A stretch of DNA of 64,000 bases from Clostridiales bacterium (GTDB lineage Bacteria; Bacillota; Clostridia; Oscillospirales; Oscillospiraceae), in the NCBI GenBank assembly GCA_022775085.1, contig JALFJQ010000047.1, forward strand, positions 1 to 64,000. The letters are read 5' to 3'. The notes beneath the pieces were generated by a model. The model was not told where the DNA came from, did no database searches, and was given only the letters and a program-made list of their open reading frames with translations. Shown piece by piece: positions 7,940 to 15,253 of the stretch (the stretch's first letter is position 1; every line of letters begins with the position of its first letter). The position numbers were made by a program, and so were the translations under genes.

Positions 7940-8364
7940 TTTCTATAGGCACCATTGGTCTCATCAAAGGCATCACTACTTTCGACCCCTCCAAAGGAGC
8001 AAGACTGGCCACCTACGCTGCCCGGTGTGTGGAAAATGAAATCCTAATGTATTTCCGTTCCCAGAAAAAGAGTGCGCAGGATGTATCTTTGTCGGACTAC
8101 ATCGACACCGGGACGGATGGGGCGCCTCTGGCGCTGATGGATGTGGTGGCGGAGGACTGCGACCTTTTGGATCAGATTTGCAGCCGGGAAATGGCACAGC
8201 AGCTCCATCGAGCGATCGATGAGCGCCTGACACCCCAGGAACGACAGGTGATCGTTCTGCGCTATGGCCTGAACGGGCAGCCGCCCAAGCGCCAACGGGA
8301 GGTGGCCCAGATCACCGGCATCAGTCGGAGCTATGTATCCCACCGCGGCTATTGTAAACGATGA
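7900..8364 (+). pseudogene. sigK: sigK middle segment (split sporulation sigma factor gene)
   Basis: Frame 1 encodes KKYYAQTADQEDLISIGTIG, then ATYAARCVENEILMYF (sigma region 2) and LTPQERQVIVLRYGLNG with ISRSYVS (region 4), the pattern of the mother-cell sigma factor SigK. It lacks the N-terminal part, which is not in the window. The sigma reading ends at 8340; the last codons (8341-8364) are read from an inserted element and stop early. The natural ending RIEKKAL... is found at 13684. SigK drives late mother-cell genes in sporulation. The segment cannot make a working factor unless both flanking elements are excised. Confidence 0.85.
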
Positions 8365-8368
8365 AATG

Positions 8369-9961
8369 TTAGGAAATCGCTTCAAACTGTGCTGAATTTA
8401 GCTGTTTGAAGCGGAATTTGATATAAAGCTGTTTGTCCTCGCTGAGTTCAATGCGTTCAATGAGGCTGACCAGCAGCTCCCGGCTGGCACAGGCGCTTTC
8501 CAAGAAACGCTGAACCAGTGCTTTTGCTTCATCCTCCGCTTTGGCGGGGGATTCTTTTTTCTTCTCCAGTTCCCTGAGCTGATCCTCCAGCTTGGCCCTA
8601 TCGGATTTCACTTTGCAATAGATGCGCTGGAAGTCGTCTTCGCTGAGAATACCGGAGAGCTTATCCATGTACATCCGATCCAGGTTGGAAGTCAAAGACT
8701 CGATCTTGCCCTGCAAAGCTTGAATCTCCCCTTCGGTACTGTCCGCGACTCTGGCTGCTTCCACGGCTTTCTCCGCCATGGGCGTCAGCGCGTCAGAGTT
8801 GAGATAGGCCTGACAGACTTCCCGAACTTTGGCAAGCACAGCCTCTGTGACGGTCTGCTCCTTGATGGAGTGGCAGGTGCAGACACCGGCTTTGGTGAAC
8901 CGCTGGTAGGTGCGGCAGACGAAGAACAGCCGTTCTTCTCCGGCGGCGTTCTCGCGGTTCAGAGTTGCCAAGGGATAGCCGCACTCATGGCAAAAAATCA
9001 AACCCTTCAATAAAAAGTCATAGGTTCTACTCCGGGTGTGCTTGCGGCTTTCCACCAGCAGGCGCACCTTGCGAAAGGTTTCGGCATCTACCAGCGGTTC
9101 ATGGGTTCCTTCTACCACAACCCAGTTTTCTCTGGGCTGCTTCAGACACTTCTTCGATTTGTAACTGATCTTTACCATGCGTCCCTGAACCATATTGCCG
9201 ATATAGGTTTCGTTTTGCAGCATCTCCGAAATTCGTTCGCTGGACCACAGACCGGCGTAGGGGCCGCGCCTTCCCATATTCCACCCACAATAAGTTGCTG
9301 GTGTTGGAACGCCCTCCTCATTGAGGGTGGCGGCGATTTTTCGGCAGCTCACCCCATCCAGCGCCATGGCGAAGATCCGCCGCACGATGGGCGCCACTTC
9401 TTCATCGACGACGATTTTGTTTTTCTCCGTGGGATGCATCTTGTAGCCATACATGGGCTTGCCGCCAATGAACTGGCCCTTGCGCTGCTTATCTCGCTTC
9501 ACGGACTTGATCTTCTTGGAAATGTCCTTGGCATACATGTCGTTCATAATCGCCCGGAAGGGGGTGATATCATTGGCGGTGGATTCCACGCCGGTGTCAA
9601 TGCCGTCCAGCAGGGAAATGTATCGCACACGCTTTTCCGGGAAGTACCGCTCCATGTAGTGACCTGTCATGATGTAGTCACGGCCCAGTCGGGACAGGTC
9701 CTTGGTGATGACCATATTGACCTTTTTGGCTTCAATGTCCGCAATCATCCGCTGGAACGCCGGACGGTCAAATGTGGTACCGCTGTAACCGTCATCAATA
9801 TAGGTGTCGTAGACGGACAGCCGATGCTGTTTCACAAATTCATCCAGAAGGGAATTCTGGTTGGTAACGCTCTGGGAAGGGCCTTCGCTTTCATCCTCCT
9901 TTGATAACCGGATGTATTTCGCCACATGGTAAGCCATGGGGTCGCTGATTTCTAAGAACAT
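8369..9961 (-). CDS. Large serine recombinase of the second sigK element
   Basis: 530 residues from ATG 9961 behind AAGGAGGTAATTT. The resolvase domain has YIRLSKEDE with the nucleophilic serine near residue 19, then VITKDLSRLGRDYIMTGHY. A recombinase domain (YGYKMHPTEKNKIVVDEEV), a zinc ribbon (CHECGYPLATL ... CTCHS) and a coiled coil follow, as in TnpX-like recombinases of Tn4451-type elements. It is only distantly similar to the recombinase at 6272, so the two sigK elements were acquired independently. It points toward the sigK middle segment and ends next to the left terminal repeat. Confidence 0.9.
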   Translation of the reverse strand: MFLEISDPMAYHVAKYIRLSKEDESEGPSQSVTNQNSLLDEFVKQHRLSVYDTYIDDGYSGTTFDRPAFQRMIADIEAKKVNMVITKDLSRLGRDYIMTGHYMERYFPEKRVRYISLLDGIDTGVESTANDITPFRAIMNDMYAKDISKKIKSVKRDKQRKGQFIGGKPMYGYKMHPTEKNKIVVDEEVAPIVRRIFAMALDGVSCRKIAATLNEEGVPTPATYCGWNMGRRGPYAGLWSSERISEMLQNETYIGNMVQGRMVKISYKSKKCLKQPRENWVVVEGTHEPLVDAETFRKVRLLVESRKHTRSRTYDFLLKGLIFCHECGYPLATLNRENAAGEERLFFVCRTYQRFTKAGVCTCHSIKEQTVTEAVLAKVREVCQAYLNSDALTPMAEKAVEAARVADSTEGEIQALQGKIESLTSNLDRMYMDKLSGILSEDDFQRIYCKVKSDRAKLEDQLRELEKKKESPAKAEDEAKALVQRFLESACASRELLVSLIERIELSEDKQLYIKFRFKQLNSAQFEAIS

Positions 9962-9989
9962 AAATTACCTCCTTGGGAAGCTCTGAAAT

Positions 9990-10004
9990 TAGCGACCATT
10001 CATC
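9990..10004. repeat. 15-bp sequence repeated inverted at 13591-13605
   Basis: TAGCGACCATTCATC here is the exact reverse complement of GATGAATGGTCGCTA at 13591-13605. One copy lies just upstream of the recombinase and the other close to the right end of the element. Confidence 0.5.
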
Positions 10005-10008
10005 GCTA

Positions 10009-10152
10009 TTAGGATACACCATCCTGGGTGGCTATGGCAAATGTGCCGAGCTCCTTTTGCAGAAAAAGCCGGAAAGATTCTTGAATGATATCAGCGATAT
10101 CTTTTCCCTCCTCGGAATACTCGCAGTGAACAATGACAGTTTTCGTATTCAT
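10009..10152 (-). CDS. 47-residue conserved-looking protein upstream of the recombinase
   Basis: ATG 10152 follows AAGGAGGCGTGTT, a strong ribosome site. The peptide (MNTKTVIVHCEYSEEGKDI... then SFRLFLQKEL) is small and acidic to neutral, with a beta strand then a helix predicted by eye. It lies 47 bases ahead of the serine recombinase on the same strand. I recall similar peptides next to recombinases of clostridial transposons, with no known function. It is a candidate directionality factor, by position only. Confidence 0.6.
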   Translation of the reverse strand: MNTKTVIVHCEYSEEGKDIADIIQESFRLFLQKELGTFAIATQDGVS

Positions 10153-10253
10153 AACACGCCTCCTTAGGTCAATGGTATGTAGGAAGCCGAGCTGATTTGC
10201 TACCTTCAGGGAATAAGAAACCCCGTGCCGGTTGCGGCACGGGGGCAAATAGA

Positions 10254-11027
10254 TTATTCTGTCGGTAGAATGTTGCGGATATAGGAATAGCAATGTTCCT
10301 TGATTTTTTCGGATATTTCGGGAAACGGATCGCCGAATTCTTTCGTTTTATGGATGACGGCGAGAAGAAATGTGTCTGCAAACAATTCAAGCATATCCGC
10401 ATCACTCGCATTTGTATCGTCAGCACCAAGCTGACGGAGGAACGCATAAAAGCTTTCTGGAAGCCTGCGAAGTGCCCCTGTCAGGTGAAAGTGCAGCTGA
10501 TGCCCCAACTCGTGGAGCAAAACTGTGGCAGGGGTAAACCTGCCACCGAAGTCATTCCACATCCGATACAGAAAGATGGCCCCCGAACAACTGTCATCGC
10601 CGAATACGGCAATGGACTCCCCATTACGCCCATCCATCTCAGCATCAATGATGGAGATGGAAATGGGATGCAGTTTCTGAGAGAATGAGAACAGGTCATC
10701 GACTATGGTCAGAACATGGCAGATAGTTGGCAGGTCAATTTGCTCCCCATACGAGCAGCTGATTTTGTCTTCGAGACGCAGATAGAGGGCATCGGTGCAG
10801 TCGTCAAGGCTGACACTGGGCGTGGTTGCATAGAACCAGCGGATGTATTCCAGAACAGCATCCGACCCGTTATAGATACGAATCGGCCCGATGGAATGGG
10901 GGCAGAGGGTTTTCTCTGCCACGGCATCATAGAATTGCCGGAAGGCGTCCTCATCTTCTTCGTAACGCTCCATCAGCTGACCGAGGGTATCCCGAAGAGT
11001 GCAAAGGTTGGAAAAATCAAATCGCAT
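10254..11027 (-). CDS. Putative zinc metallopeptidase-like protein (HELGH)
   Basis: About 257 residues starting at ATG 11027, or ATG 11036 three codons upstream; both overlap the end of the integrase gene. TVLLHELGHQLHFHLTG near residue 180 is the H-E-x-x-H zinc motif of gluzincin-type peptidases, and ADMLELFADTFLLA downstream could supply the third ligand. It loosely resembles ImmA/IrrE-type peptidases that cleave element repressors, but no repressor gene is adjacent. Co-transcription with the integrase suggests a role in the element's own control or host interaction. The specific family is not recognised. Confidence 0.65.
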   Translation of the reverse strand: MRFDFSNLCTLRDTLGQLMERYEEDEDAFRQFYDAVAEKTLCPHSIGPIRIYNGSDAVLEYIRWFYATTPSVSLDDCTDALYLRLEDKISCSYGEQIDLPTICHVLTIVDDLFSFSQKLHPISISIIDAEMDGRNGESIAVFGDDSCSGAIFLYRMWNDFGGRFTPATVLLHELGHQLHFHLTGALRRLPESFYAFLRQLGADDTNASDADMLELFADTFLLAVIHKTKEFGDPFPEISEKIKEHCYSYIRNILPTE

Positions 11028-12138
11028 TTGCGTCATTTCCTTTCGTAAAAATCGTGTCTTCCAAAATGGAAGCGCATTGTTCCTTGCTGATGAATTCCAG
11101 ATGACCATAGAGGTCAGCGGTGATGGCAATGGAGCTGTGTCCCAGCCACCGGGATACATCGATCAGGGGCATTCTGGCTGCAATCAGAAGCGCGGCACAG
11201 GTGTGTCTCAAATCATGATAACGTATCTCCCGCAGATTGTTTTCCCGGAGAAGTGCTTTGAATTTGGAAGTGAGCCTGGATGGCTTGAGAAGCTCATTAT
11301 GTGCGTTGAGGCAAATATACCCGGATTCCCTTTGACGGGACATCAGAAGCTGTTCCACTGCGGGGGAGAGGGGAAGCGTCCGGTGGCTGGACTTTCGTTT
11401 AGTGACATCCCGGGCAACGATGCCGCCGGTGATTTCGTTGACGGTGTGGCTGATATGGACAGTATGACAGTGAAAGTCAAAGGATTCCCATTTGAGTCCC
11501 AGCACCTCGCTCCTGCGCAGCCCCAAAAGGAGTGCAAGGGTGACCGGCAGCTCCAAATCGGTGCCTTGAATCGCGGCAAGCAGCTGCTGGCATTCGACTT
11601 TGCTGTAATAGGATGCCGTATAGGGAGCGACCTTGGGTGGAACCACCCGATTGGCGGGATTCTCCGGCAGAAGACCGTCGATCACCGCACAGCCCAAAGC
11701 CTTGTGAAGGTTTGCATGGTGGCGGCGTACGGTTGTAGTGGAGAGCCCTCTTTTCAGAAGAGAATCATAGTACGCGGCGATATGCTTTGGAGCCAGGTCG
11801 CAGATGGGAAGATTCATTTTCTGGAAATATGGGCAAATGGATTTGCGAACGATGAGGGAATAGGCTTTGAAGGTGGTGGGAGAAACCGTAGGCTGCATCC
11901 GCTCCAGCCAGTGCATGAGATAGGCATCTACATAGATGCCCTTGGCGTTCCGGCGCATATCCAGATCGGCGGTGATTTGCCTGCGCTTTTCAAAGAGCAT
12001 TTCCTCTGCCCGACGGCGGTTACCCTTTGCTTTGAGATGGGTTGTGAAGGATCTTTCCTTGCGGTTTTCCATTTCATCGCGATAGGTGATGACCATATGC
12101 CAGTATCCGTTTTTTTCGCGTAAGTGTCCTGCGACCAT
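11017..12138 (-). CDS. Tyrosine recombinase / phage-type integrase
   Basis: 373 residues from ATG 12138 (GGATGAAAAA in front; an in-frame ATG 12174 lacks a ribosome site). It has an N-terminal arm-binding region, a SAM-like core-binding domain (about 75-160) and the catalytic domain. Visible catalytic residues are Arg in LLGLRRSEVLGLKW, HDLRHTCA (H-x-x-R), LGHSSIAITADLYGH (H and the tyrosine). It lies beside a tRNA-Leu-like remnant, the usual target of such enzymes. Since the surrounding element moves by a serine recombinase, this integrase is probably left from an older nested element. Confidence 0.9.
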   Translation of the reverse strand: MVAGHLREKNGYWHMVITYRDEMENRKERSFTTHLKAKGNRRRAEEMLFEKRRQITADLDMRRNAKGIYVDAYLMHWLERMQPTVSPTTFKAYSLIVRKSICPYFQKMNLPICDLAPKHIAAYYDSLLKRGLSTTTVRRHHANLHKALGCAVIDGLLPENPANRVVPPKVAPYTASYYSKVECQQLLAAIQGTDLELPVTLALLLGLRRSEVLGLKWESFDFHCHTVHISHTVNEITGGIVARDVTKRKSSHRTLPLSPAVEQLLMSRQRESGYICLNAHNELLKPSRLTSKFKALLRENNLREIRYHDLRHTCAALLIAARMPLIDVSRWLGHSSIAITADLYGHLEFISKEQCASILEDTIFTKGNDANAI

Positions 12139-12186
12139 TTTTTCATCCTCCGTGTATATTGATTGCAGAATCATTATACGATGGGG

Positions 12187-12229
12187 GACGCAGCGGACTT
12201 AAAATCCCCTGTGCCGAAACAGGCGAGAG
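12187..12229 (+). other. tRNA-Leu(UAA) anticodon-arm remnant, probable att site of the tyrosine integrase
   Basis: GACGCAGCGGACTTAAAATC matches the end of the D arm and the anticodon arm (TAA anticodon) of clostridial tRNA-Leu. GTGCCGAAACAGGCGAGAG resembles the long variable arm and T stem. The acceptor stem, the D-arm start and a proper T loop are missing, so it is not a functional tRNA. Its position 49 bases upstream of the integrase start fits a former attachment site. Confidence 0.55.
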
Positions 12230-12285
12230 ATCGGATTGGGGCGGTGCTTGGGAGCGAATATTCAACAAGAAAAATGTTTTTTGAA

Positions 12286-12314
12286 TTGATGAAAGCTGCA
12301 ATGGATGCTATAGT
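12286..12314 (+). promoter_or_regulatory. Predicted sigma-A promoter for the SWIM-protein gene
   Basis: TTGATG, 17 bases, TATAGT. The start codon at 12349 lies about 35 bases downstream, which argues against the earlier in-frame start codons. Confidence 0.5.
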
Positions 12315-12348
12315 AAAGACATCGAATCAGGAGAAAGAAGGGTTAACG

Positions 12349-12804
12349 ATGAGCTTTCTGTCCATTGCCAGTGGGGCGTCTGTCTGGCGCGGCTATGAAT
12401 ATTTCACGGAAAAGAAAGTACGCAGTCTTACAAAGAAGAGTGACACGCAATTTGCAGCCTTTGTAAAGGGAACAGGAAGCGCACCGTATTCGGTTTTGAT
12501 TGATATTGAGCATCCGAGGAAGTCTGTGTGCACTTGCCCCCATGCCAGTGGCAGGCGGATCATTTGCAAGCACATGGTGGCAACCTATTTCACCGCGTTT
12601 CCGGAGGAAGCGAAGCGTTTTTACGATGAGGCAGTGGCATACGAGGAAGAGGAGGAACGGCGGCAGGAAGAACGGGAAGATAAGCTGATTGCCTTTATCG
12701 GCAAGTGCAAGAAGCAGGAATTGCAGCAGATGCTGCTGCAGCTTCTTTTTGACGGCCCGGAGTGGCAATATGAGCGTTTTCTGGAAGAACATTGGATTGA
12801 GTAG
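12349..12804 (+). CDS. SWIM zinc-finger protein
   Basis: 151 residues from ATG 12349. CTCPHASGRRIICKHMVA near residue 63 is the C-x-C-x(n)-C-x-H SWIM finger, which binds DNA or proteins. The C-terminal half is very acidic (EEEEERRQEERED) and ends in a helical segment. Stand-alone small SWIM proteins are common in Clostridia, with unknown roles. The gene has its own promoter, is followed by the toxin-antitoxin pair, and runs opposite to the integrase. It may be a regulator or simple cargo. Confidence 0.75.
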   Translation: MSFLSIASGASVWRGYEYFTEKKVRSLTKKSDTQFAAFVKGTGSAPYSVLIDIEHPRKSVCTCPHASGRRIICKHMVATYFTAFPEEAKRFYDEAVAYEEEEERRQEEREDKLIAFIGKCKKQELQQMLLQLLFDGPEWQYERFLEEHWIE

Positions 12805-12838
12805 AGAATACTTTTGCTAACTTTTCTTTCCTGAGTGA

Positions 12839-12867
12839 TTGCATATTCGCGGATTGGGAAGTATAAT
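12839..12867 (+). promoter_or_regulatory. Predicted promoter of the mntA-hepT operon
   Basis: TTGCAT, 17 bases, TATAAT: a consensus -10 box and good spacing. The first start codon follows 22 bases later. Confidence 0.6.
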
Positions 12868-12888
12868 GAAAATGAAGGAGGGATGTTT

Positions 12889-13215
12889 ATGATTTACACA
12901 CTGGACGAAATTAAAAAGCGTATTATCCCGGTGATTGAGAAATACAGCATCCCTGCCATGTACCTGTTTGGCTCCTACGCCAGAGGGGAAGCAACGGAGG
13001 AAAGCGATCTGGATTTCCTGGTGGACACCACGGGAACCGGGCTTACCTCTCTGCTGTCTCTGGGAGCGCTGTACTGCGATCTGGAAGAGGTATTTCAAAA
13101 GAGCATTGACCTGATCACGGTGCGTTCCGTTATGCAGAATGTGGAAACAGAGAGTGAACGTAGCTTCCGGGATACAATCATACGGGAAAGGGTGAAGCTG
13201 AATGATGTCGCCTGA
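12889..13215 (+). CDS. mntA: MntA-type nucleotidyltransferase antitoxin
   Basis: 108 residues from ATG 12889 behind GAAGGAGGG. GSYARGEATEESDLDFLVD is the G-S-x10-D-x-D motif of minimal nucleotidyltransferases. In MntA/HepT (type VII) systems this enzyme adds AMP to the HEPN toxin and silences it. The paired HEPN gene overlaps by 14 bases, which supports this reading over a resistance-type nucleotidyltransferase. The operon has its own promoter and would help keep the element in the chromosome. Confidence 0.85.
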   Translation: MIYTLDEIKKRIIPVIEKYSIPAMYLFGSYARGEATEESDLDFLVDTTGTGLTSLLSLGALYCDLEEVFQKSIDLITVRSVMQNVETESERSFRDTIIRERVKLNDVA

Positions 13216-13549
13216 TTTGCAGAGAATCCAGCATATCAAAGAGTATTGCATTGCCATCGAGAAAACTATTGAACGCTATGGAAATTCTTTTGAAGTCTAT
13301 GCGGCGGATGCGGATTTCCAGCGGTCAGTCAGCTTTTCCATCTTGCAGATCGGAGAGTTGAGCGGAGGGTTGTCCGCTGAGTATCGGCAGGCGACCGCAA
13401 ACCGTGTTCAGTGGGGACCCATGAAGGCCATGCGGAATCTGGTCGCCCATAACTATGGACGAATGGATCAGGCCATTATCTGGGAAACCGCAACAGTGGA
13501 CATCCCCGCGCTGCTGCAATTCTGTGAAGAGCAGCTGTCCGGGAAATAA
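13202..13549 (+). CDS. hepT: HepT-like HEPN RNase toxin
   Basis: 115 residues, starting at ATG 13202 or 13205 inside the end of mntA. MRNLVAHNYGRMD carries the R-x4-6-H motif of HEPN ribonucleases, and the tyrosine in HNYG is the residue AMPylated in characterised HepT proteins. The protein is all helical, as expected. With the upstream nucleotidyltransferase it forms a complete toxin-antitoxin module near the right end of the second sigK element. While the element sits in sigK, such a module would punish its loss from the vegetative genome. Confidence 0.85.
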   Translation: MMSPDLQRIQHIKEYCIAIEKTIERYGNSFEVYAADADFQRSVSFSILQIGELSGGLSAEYRQATANRVQWGPMKAMRNLVAHNYGRMDQAIIWETATVDIPALLQFCEEQLSGK

Positions 13550-13590
13550 CATTTTATGGTTTAGCTTTAGTGACTGTGTGAAAAAGTCTT

Positions 13591-13605
13591 GATGAATGGT
13601 CGCTA
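13591..13605. repeat. Inverted copy of the 15-bp sequence at 9990-10004
   Basis: GATGAATGGTCGCTA is the exact reverse complement of the copy upstream of the serine recombinase. It lies 46 bases inside the right terminal repeat. Confidence 0.5.
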
Positions 13606-13624
13606 TATCGTACAGAAATGAGCA

Positions 13625-13658
13625 GATGCCCTGGACGGAATCGTCCGGGGCATCGTTT
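13625..13658 (+). terminator. Terminator at the right end of the second element
   Basis: GATGCCCtGGACG (13625-13637) pairs with CGTCCgGGGCATC (13642-13654) and is followed by GTTT. It overlaps the right terminal inverted repeat. It would keep toxin-antitoxin transcription out of the sigK 3' end. Confidence 0.55.
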
Positions 13659-13675
13659 ACATTAGCGGCGGCGGA

Positions 13676-13734
13676 ATGTATCTCGTATTGAAAAGAAAGC
13701 GCTTGGAAAGCTGCGGGGGGCGCTGGAGAGGTAA
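13676..13734 (+). pseudogene. sigK: sigK 3' end segment
   Basis: After the repeated core ATGTATC, the frame reads S then RIEKKALGKLRGALER and stops at TAA 13732-13734. SRSYVSRIEKKAL is the normal end of SigK region 4.2, and the first half (SRSYVS) is at 8323-8340. The two parts are separated by the 5.3-kb element. By itself this segment encodes nothing. It is strong evidence that the host gene was intact before the insertion. Confidence 0.85.
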
Positions 13735-13752
13735 AGAGCTTGGGGATTTTAT

Positions 13753-13781
13753 TTGACTACTGCCGCTATTTCTGCTACAAT
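13753..13781 (+). promoter_or_regulatory. Predicted promoter of the trmB operon
   Basis: TTGACT, 17 bases, TACAAT, 45 bases before the trmB start codon. Confidence 0.6.
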
Positions 13782-13825
13782 ATAGGGCAAAATTGCGGAT
13801 ATGCCGCCTGCTTGGAGGAAAGAAT

Positions 13826-14512
13826 ATGAGAATGAGAAGAATGCGCAATCTGGAGCCGAGGACAGAAAAGTGCGCTGCCTACCGGATCGCCGAGCCGGAA
13901 ACCCGGAAGGGCCACTGGCGGGAGCTGAAACCGGACTGCACGCAGCTGTGGGTGGAGGTCGGCTGCGGCAAGGGTAAATTCACCGCCGAGACGGCACAGG
14001 CTAACCCCGATGTTCTGCTCATCGCTGTGGAGCGCTGCCGGGAGGCCATGGTGGTGGCTATGGAGAAGGCTCAGGCTCTGGGGCTGACCAACGTATTCTA
14101 CATCGACATGGATGTGGCGAATATGGAGGATATTTTTGCCCCTGGCGAGATCGACCGGCTGTTCATCAACTTCCCGGACCCCTGGCCCCGGAAGAAGAAC
14201 GCCAAGCGCCGCCTGACCCACAGGGGCTTTCTGGATAAGTATTGCCGCGTGGTTCGGCAGGGCGGCGAGCTGCACTTCAAGACCGACAACGCGCCGCTGT
14301 TCGAGTTCTCCGTGGAGGAATTCGCGGCCTGCGGACTGGAAGTGAAGAATCTCACCCGGGATCTCCACAAGGACGGCATTGTGGGCATCATGACGGGCTA
14401 TGAGGAAAAATTCCATGCCCTTGGTACCCCCATCAACCGCTGCGAGGTGGTGTGCAGACCCTTTGTGCTGCCCCCGGAGGAAAAGAAGAAGCCCGTGGAG
14501 GACGCACAATGA
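13826..14512 (+). CDS. trmB: tRNA (guanine-N7-)-methyltransferase
   Basis: 228 residues from ATG 13826 (GGAGGAAAGAAT); the in-frame ATG 13793 has no ribosome site. VEVGCGKGKFTAETA is the SAM-binding motif I, and NFPDPWPRKKNAKRR is the TrmB signature. The enzyme methylates G46 in the tRNA variable loop using S-adenosylmethionine. Its stop overlaps the next start as ATGA, so it is coupled to the nitroreductase gene. It is the first chromosomal gene after the mobile region. Confidence 0.93.
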   Translation: MRMRRMRNLEPRTEKCAAYRIAEPETRKGHWRELKPDCTQLWVEVGCGKGKFTAETAQANPDVLLIAVERCREAMVVAMEKAQALGLTNVFYIDMDVANMEDIFAPGEIDRLFINFPDPWPRKKNAKRRLTHRGFLDKYCRVVRQGGELHFKTDNAPLFEFSVEEFAACGLEVKNLTRDLHKDGIVGIMTGYEEKFHALGTPINRCEVVCRPFVLPPEEKKKPVEDAQ

Positions 14513-15246
14513 ACGAAGTGCTGCGTCAGCTCCATGAACGGAAGTCCGTCCGGGCCTTTGAGGACCGCCCGGTGGAACCGGAGGTGAAGCGGGCTGTTCT
14601 GGAAGCCGCCATTCAGGCCCCCACGGCGGGAAATATGGCCCTGTACACGATTCTGGACATCACCGACCCGGAGAAAAAGGCGGCGCTGGCGAAAAGCTGC
14701 GATGACCAGCCCTTCATTGCCAAGGCTCCCGTGGTGCTGATCTTCTGCGCCGACTACCGCCGCTGGTATGACGTATTTTGTCAGTATGTGGAGGAAGTCC
14801 GGAAACCCGATATGGGCGACCTGTTTCTGGCGGAGGCGGACGCACTCATCGCCGCCCAGAACGCGGTAGCAGCCGCCCATTCTCTGGGCTTGGGCAGCTG
14901 CTACATTGGCGACATTACGGAAAACTATGAATACCACAAAAAACTCCTGAATCTTCCACAATATGTGGTTCCCGCCGCCATGCTCTGCATGGGCCATCCA
15001 AGGTCGCAGCAGCTGCGCCGTCCCAAGCCGCCCCGGCATCCGGCGGAGGCGCTGGTGCACGAGAATGGCTACGATTTGGAGAAGTCCGCGCGGATGCCCC
15101 TAATGCTGGAAGCCCAGCAGGGAAAGAGCGGGGAGGAGTTGGCGGACTACATCCGCAGATTCTGCCAGCGGAAATGGAACAGCGATTTCAGCCGCGAAAT
15201 GAGCCGTTCCTGTGCGGAAATGGTGCGGGATTGGTGCGAAAGGTAA
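14509..15246 (+). CDS. FMN-dependent nitroreductase family protein
   Basis: 245 residues from ATG 14509, which overlaps the trmB stop. [15 protein letters not shown] at the N-terminus and [10 protein letters not shown] are the FMN-binding motifs of the nitroreductase fold; [21 protein letters not shown] is the conserved helix and strand around the flavin. Such flavoproteins reduce nitro compounds, quinones or flavins with NAD(P)H; the substrate cannot be told. The operon place between two tRNA modification genes is shared housekeeping context only. Confidence 0.85.
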   Translation: MNEVLRQLHERKSVRAFEDRPVEPEVKRAVLEAAIQAPTAGNMALYTILDITDPEKKAALAKSCDDQPFIAKAPVVLIFCADYRRWYDVFCQYVEEVRKPDMGDLFLAEADALIAAQNAVAAAHSLGLGSCYIGDITENYEYHKKLLNLPQYVVPAAMLCMGHPRSQQLRRPKPPRHPAEALVHENGYDLEKSARMPLMLEAQQGKSGEELADYIRRFCQRKWNSDFSREMSRSCAEMVRDWCER

Positions 15247-15253
15247 GAGATTT

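Larger units (their letters stand above)
8333..13682. mobile_element. Second sigK element, about 5.34 kb, bounded by ATGTATC cores
   Basis: ATGTATC occurs at 8333-8339 and 13676-13682, and joining the outer flanks restores the sigK frame exactly (SYVS then RIEKKAL). Just inside each end is a 20-bp inverted repeat, 8344-8363 against 13651-13670, matching at 18 of 20 positions. The symmetry of these arms places the crossover dinucleotide at GT (8335-8336 and 13678-13679). The serine recombinase gene ends 5 bases from the left repeat. Cargo includes a tyrosine integrase, a metallopeptidase-like protein, a SWIM protein and a toxin-antitoxin pair. No relaxase or replication gene is seen. Confidence 0.85.

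Noticed and set aside
12187..12229. Functional tRNA-Leu gene
   Set aside because: Acceptor stem, complete D arm and T loop are absent.
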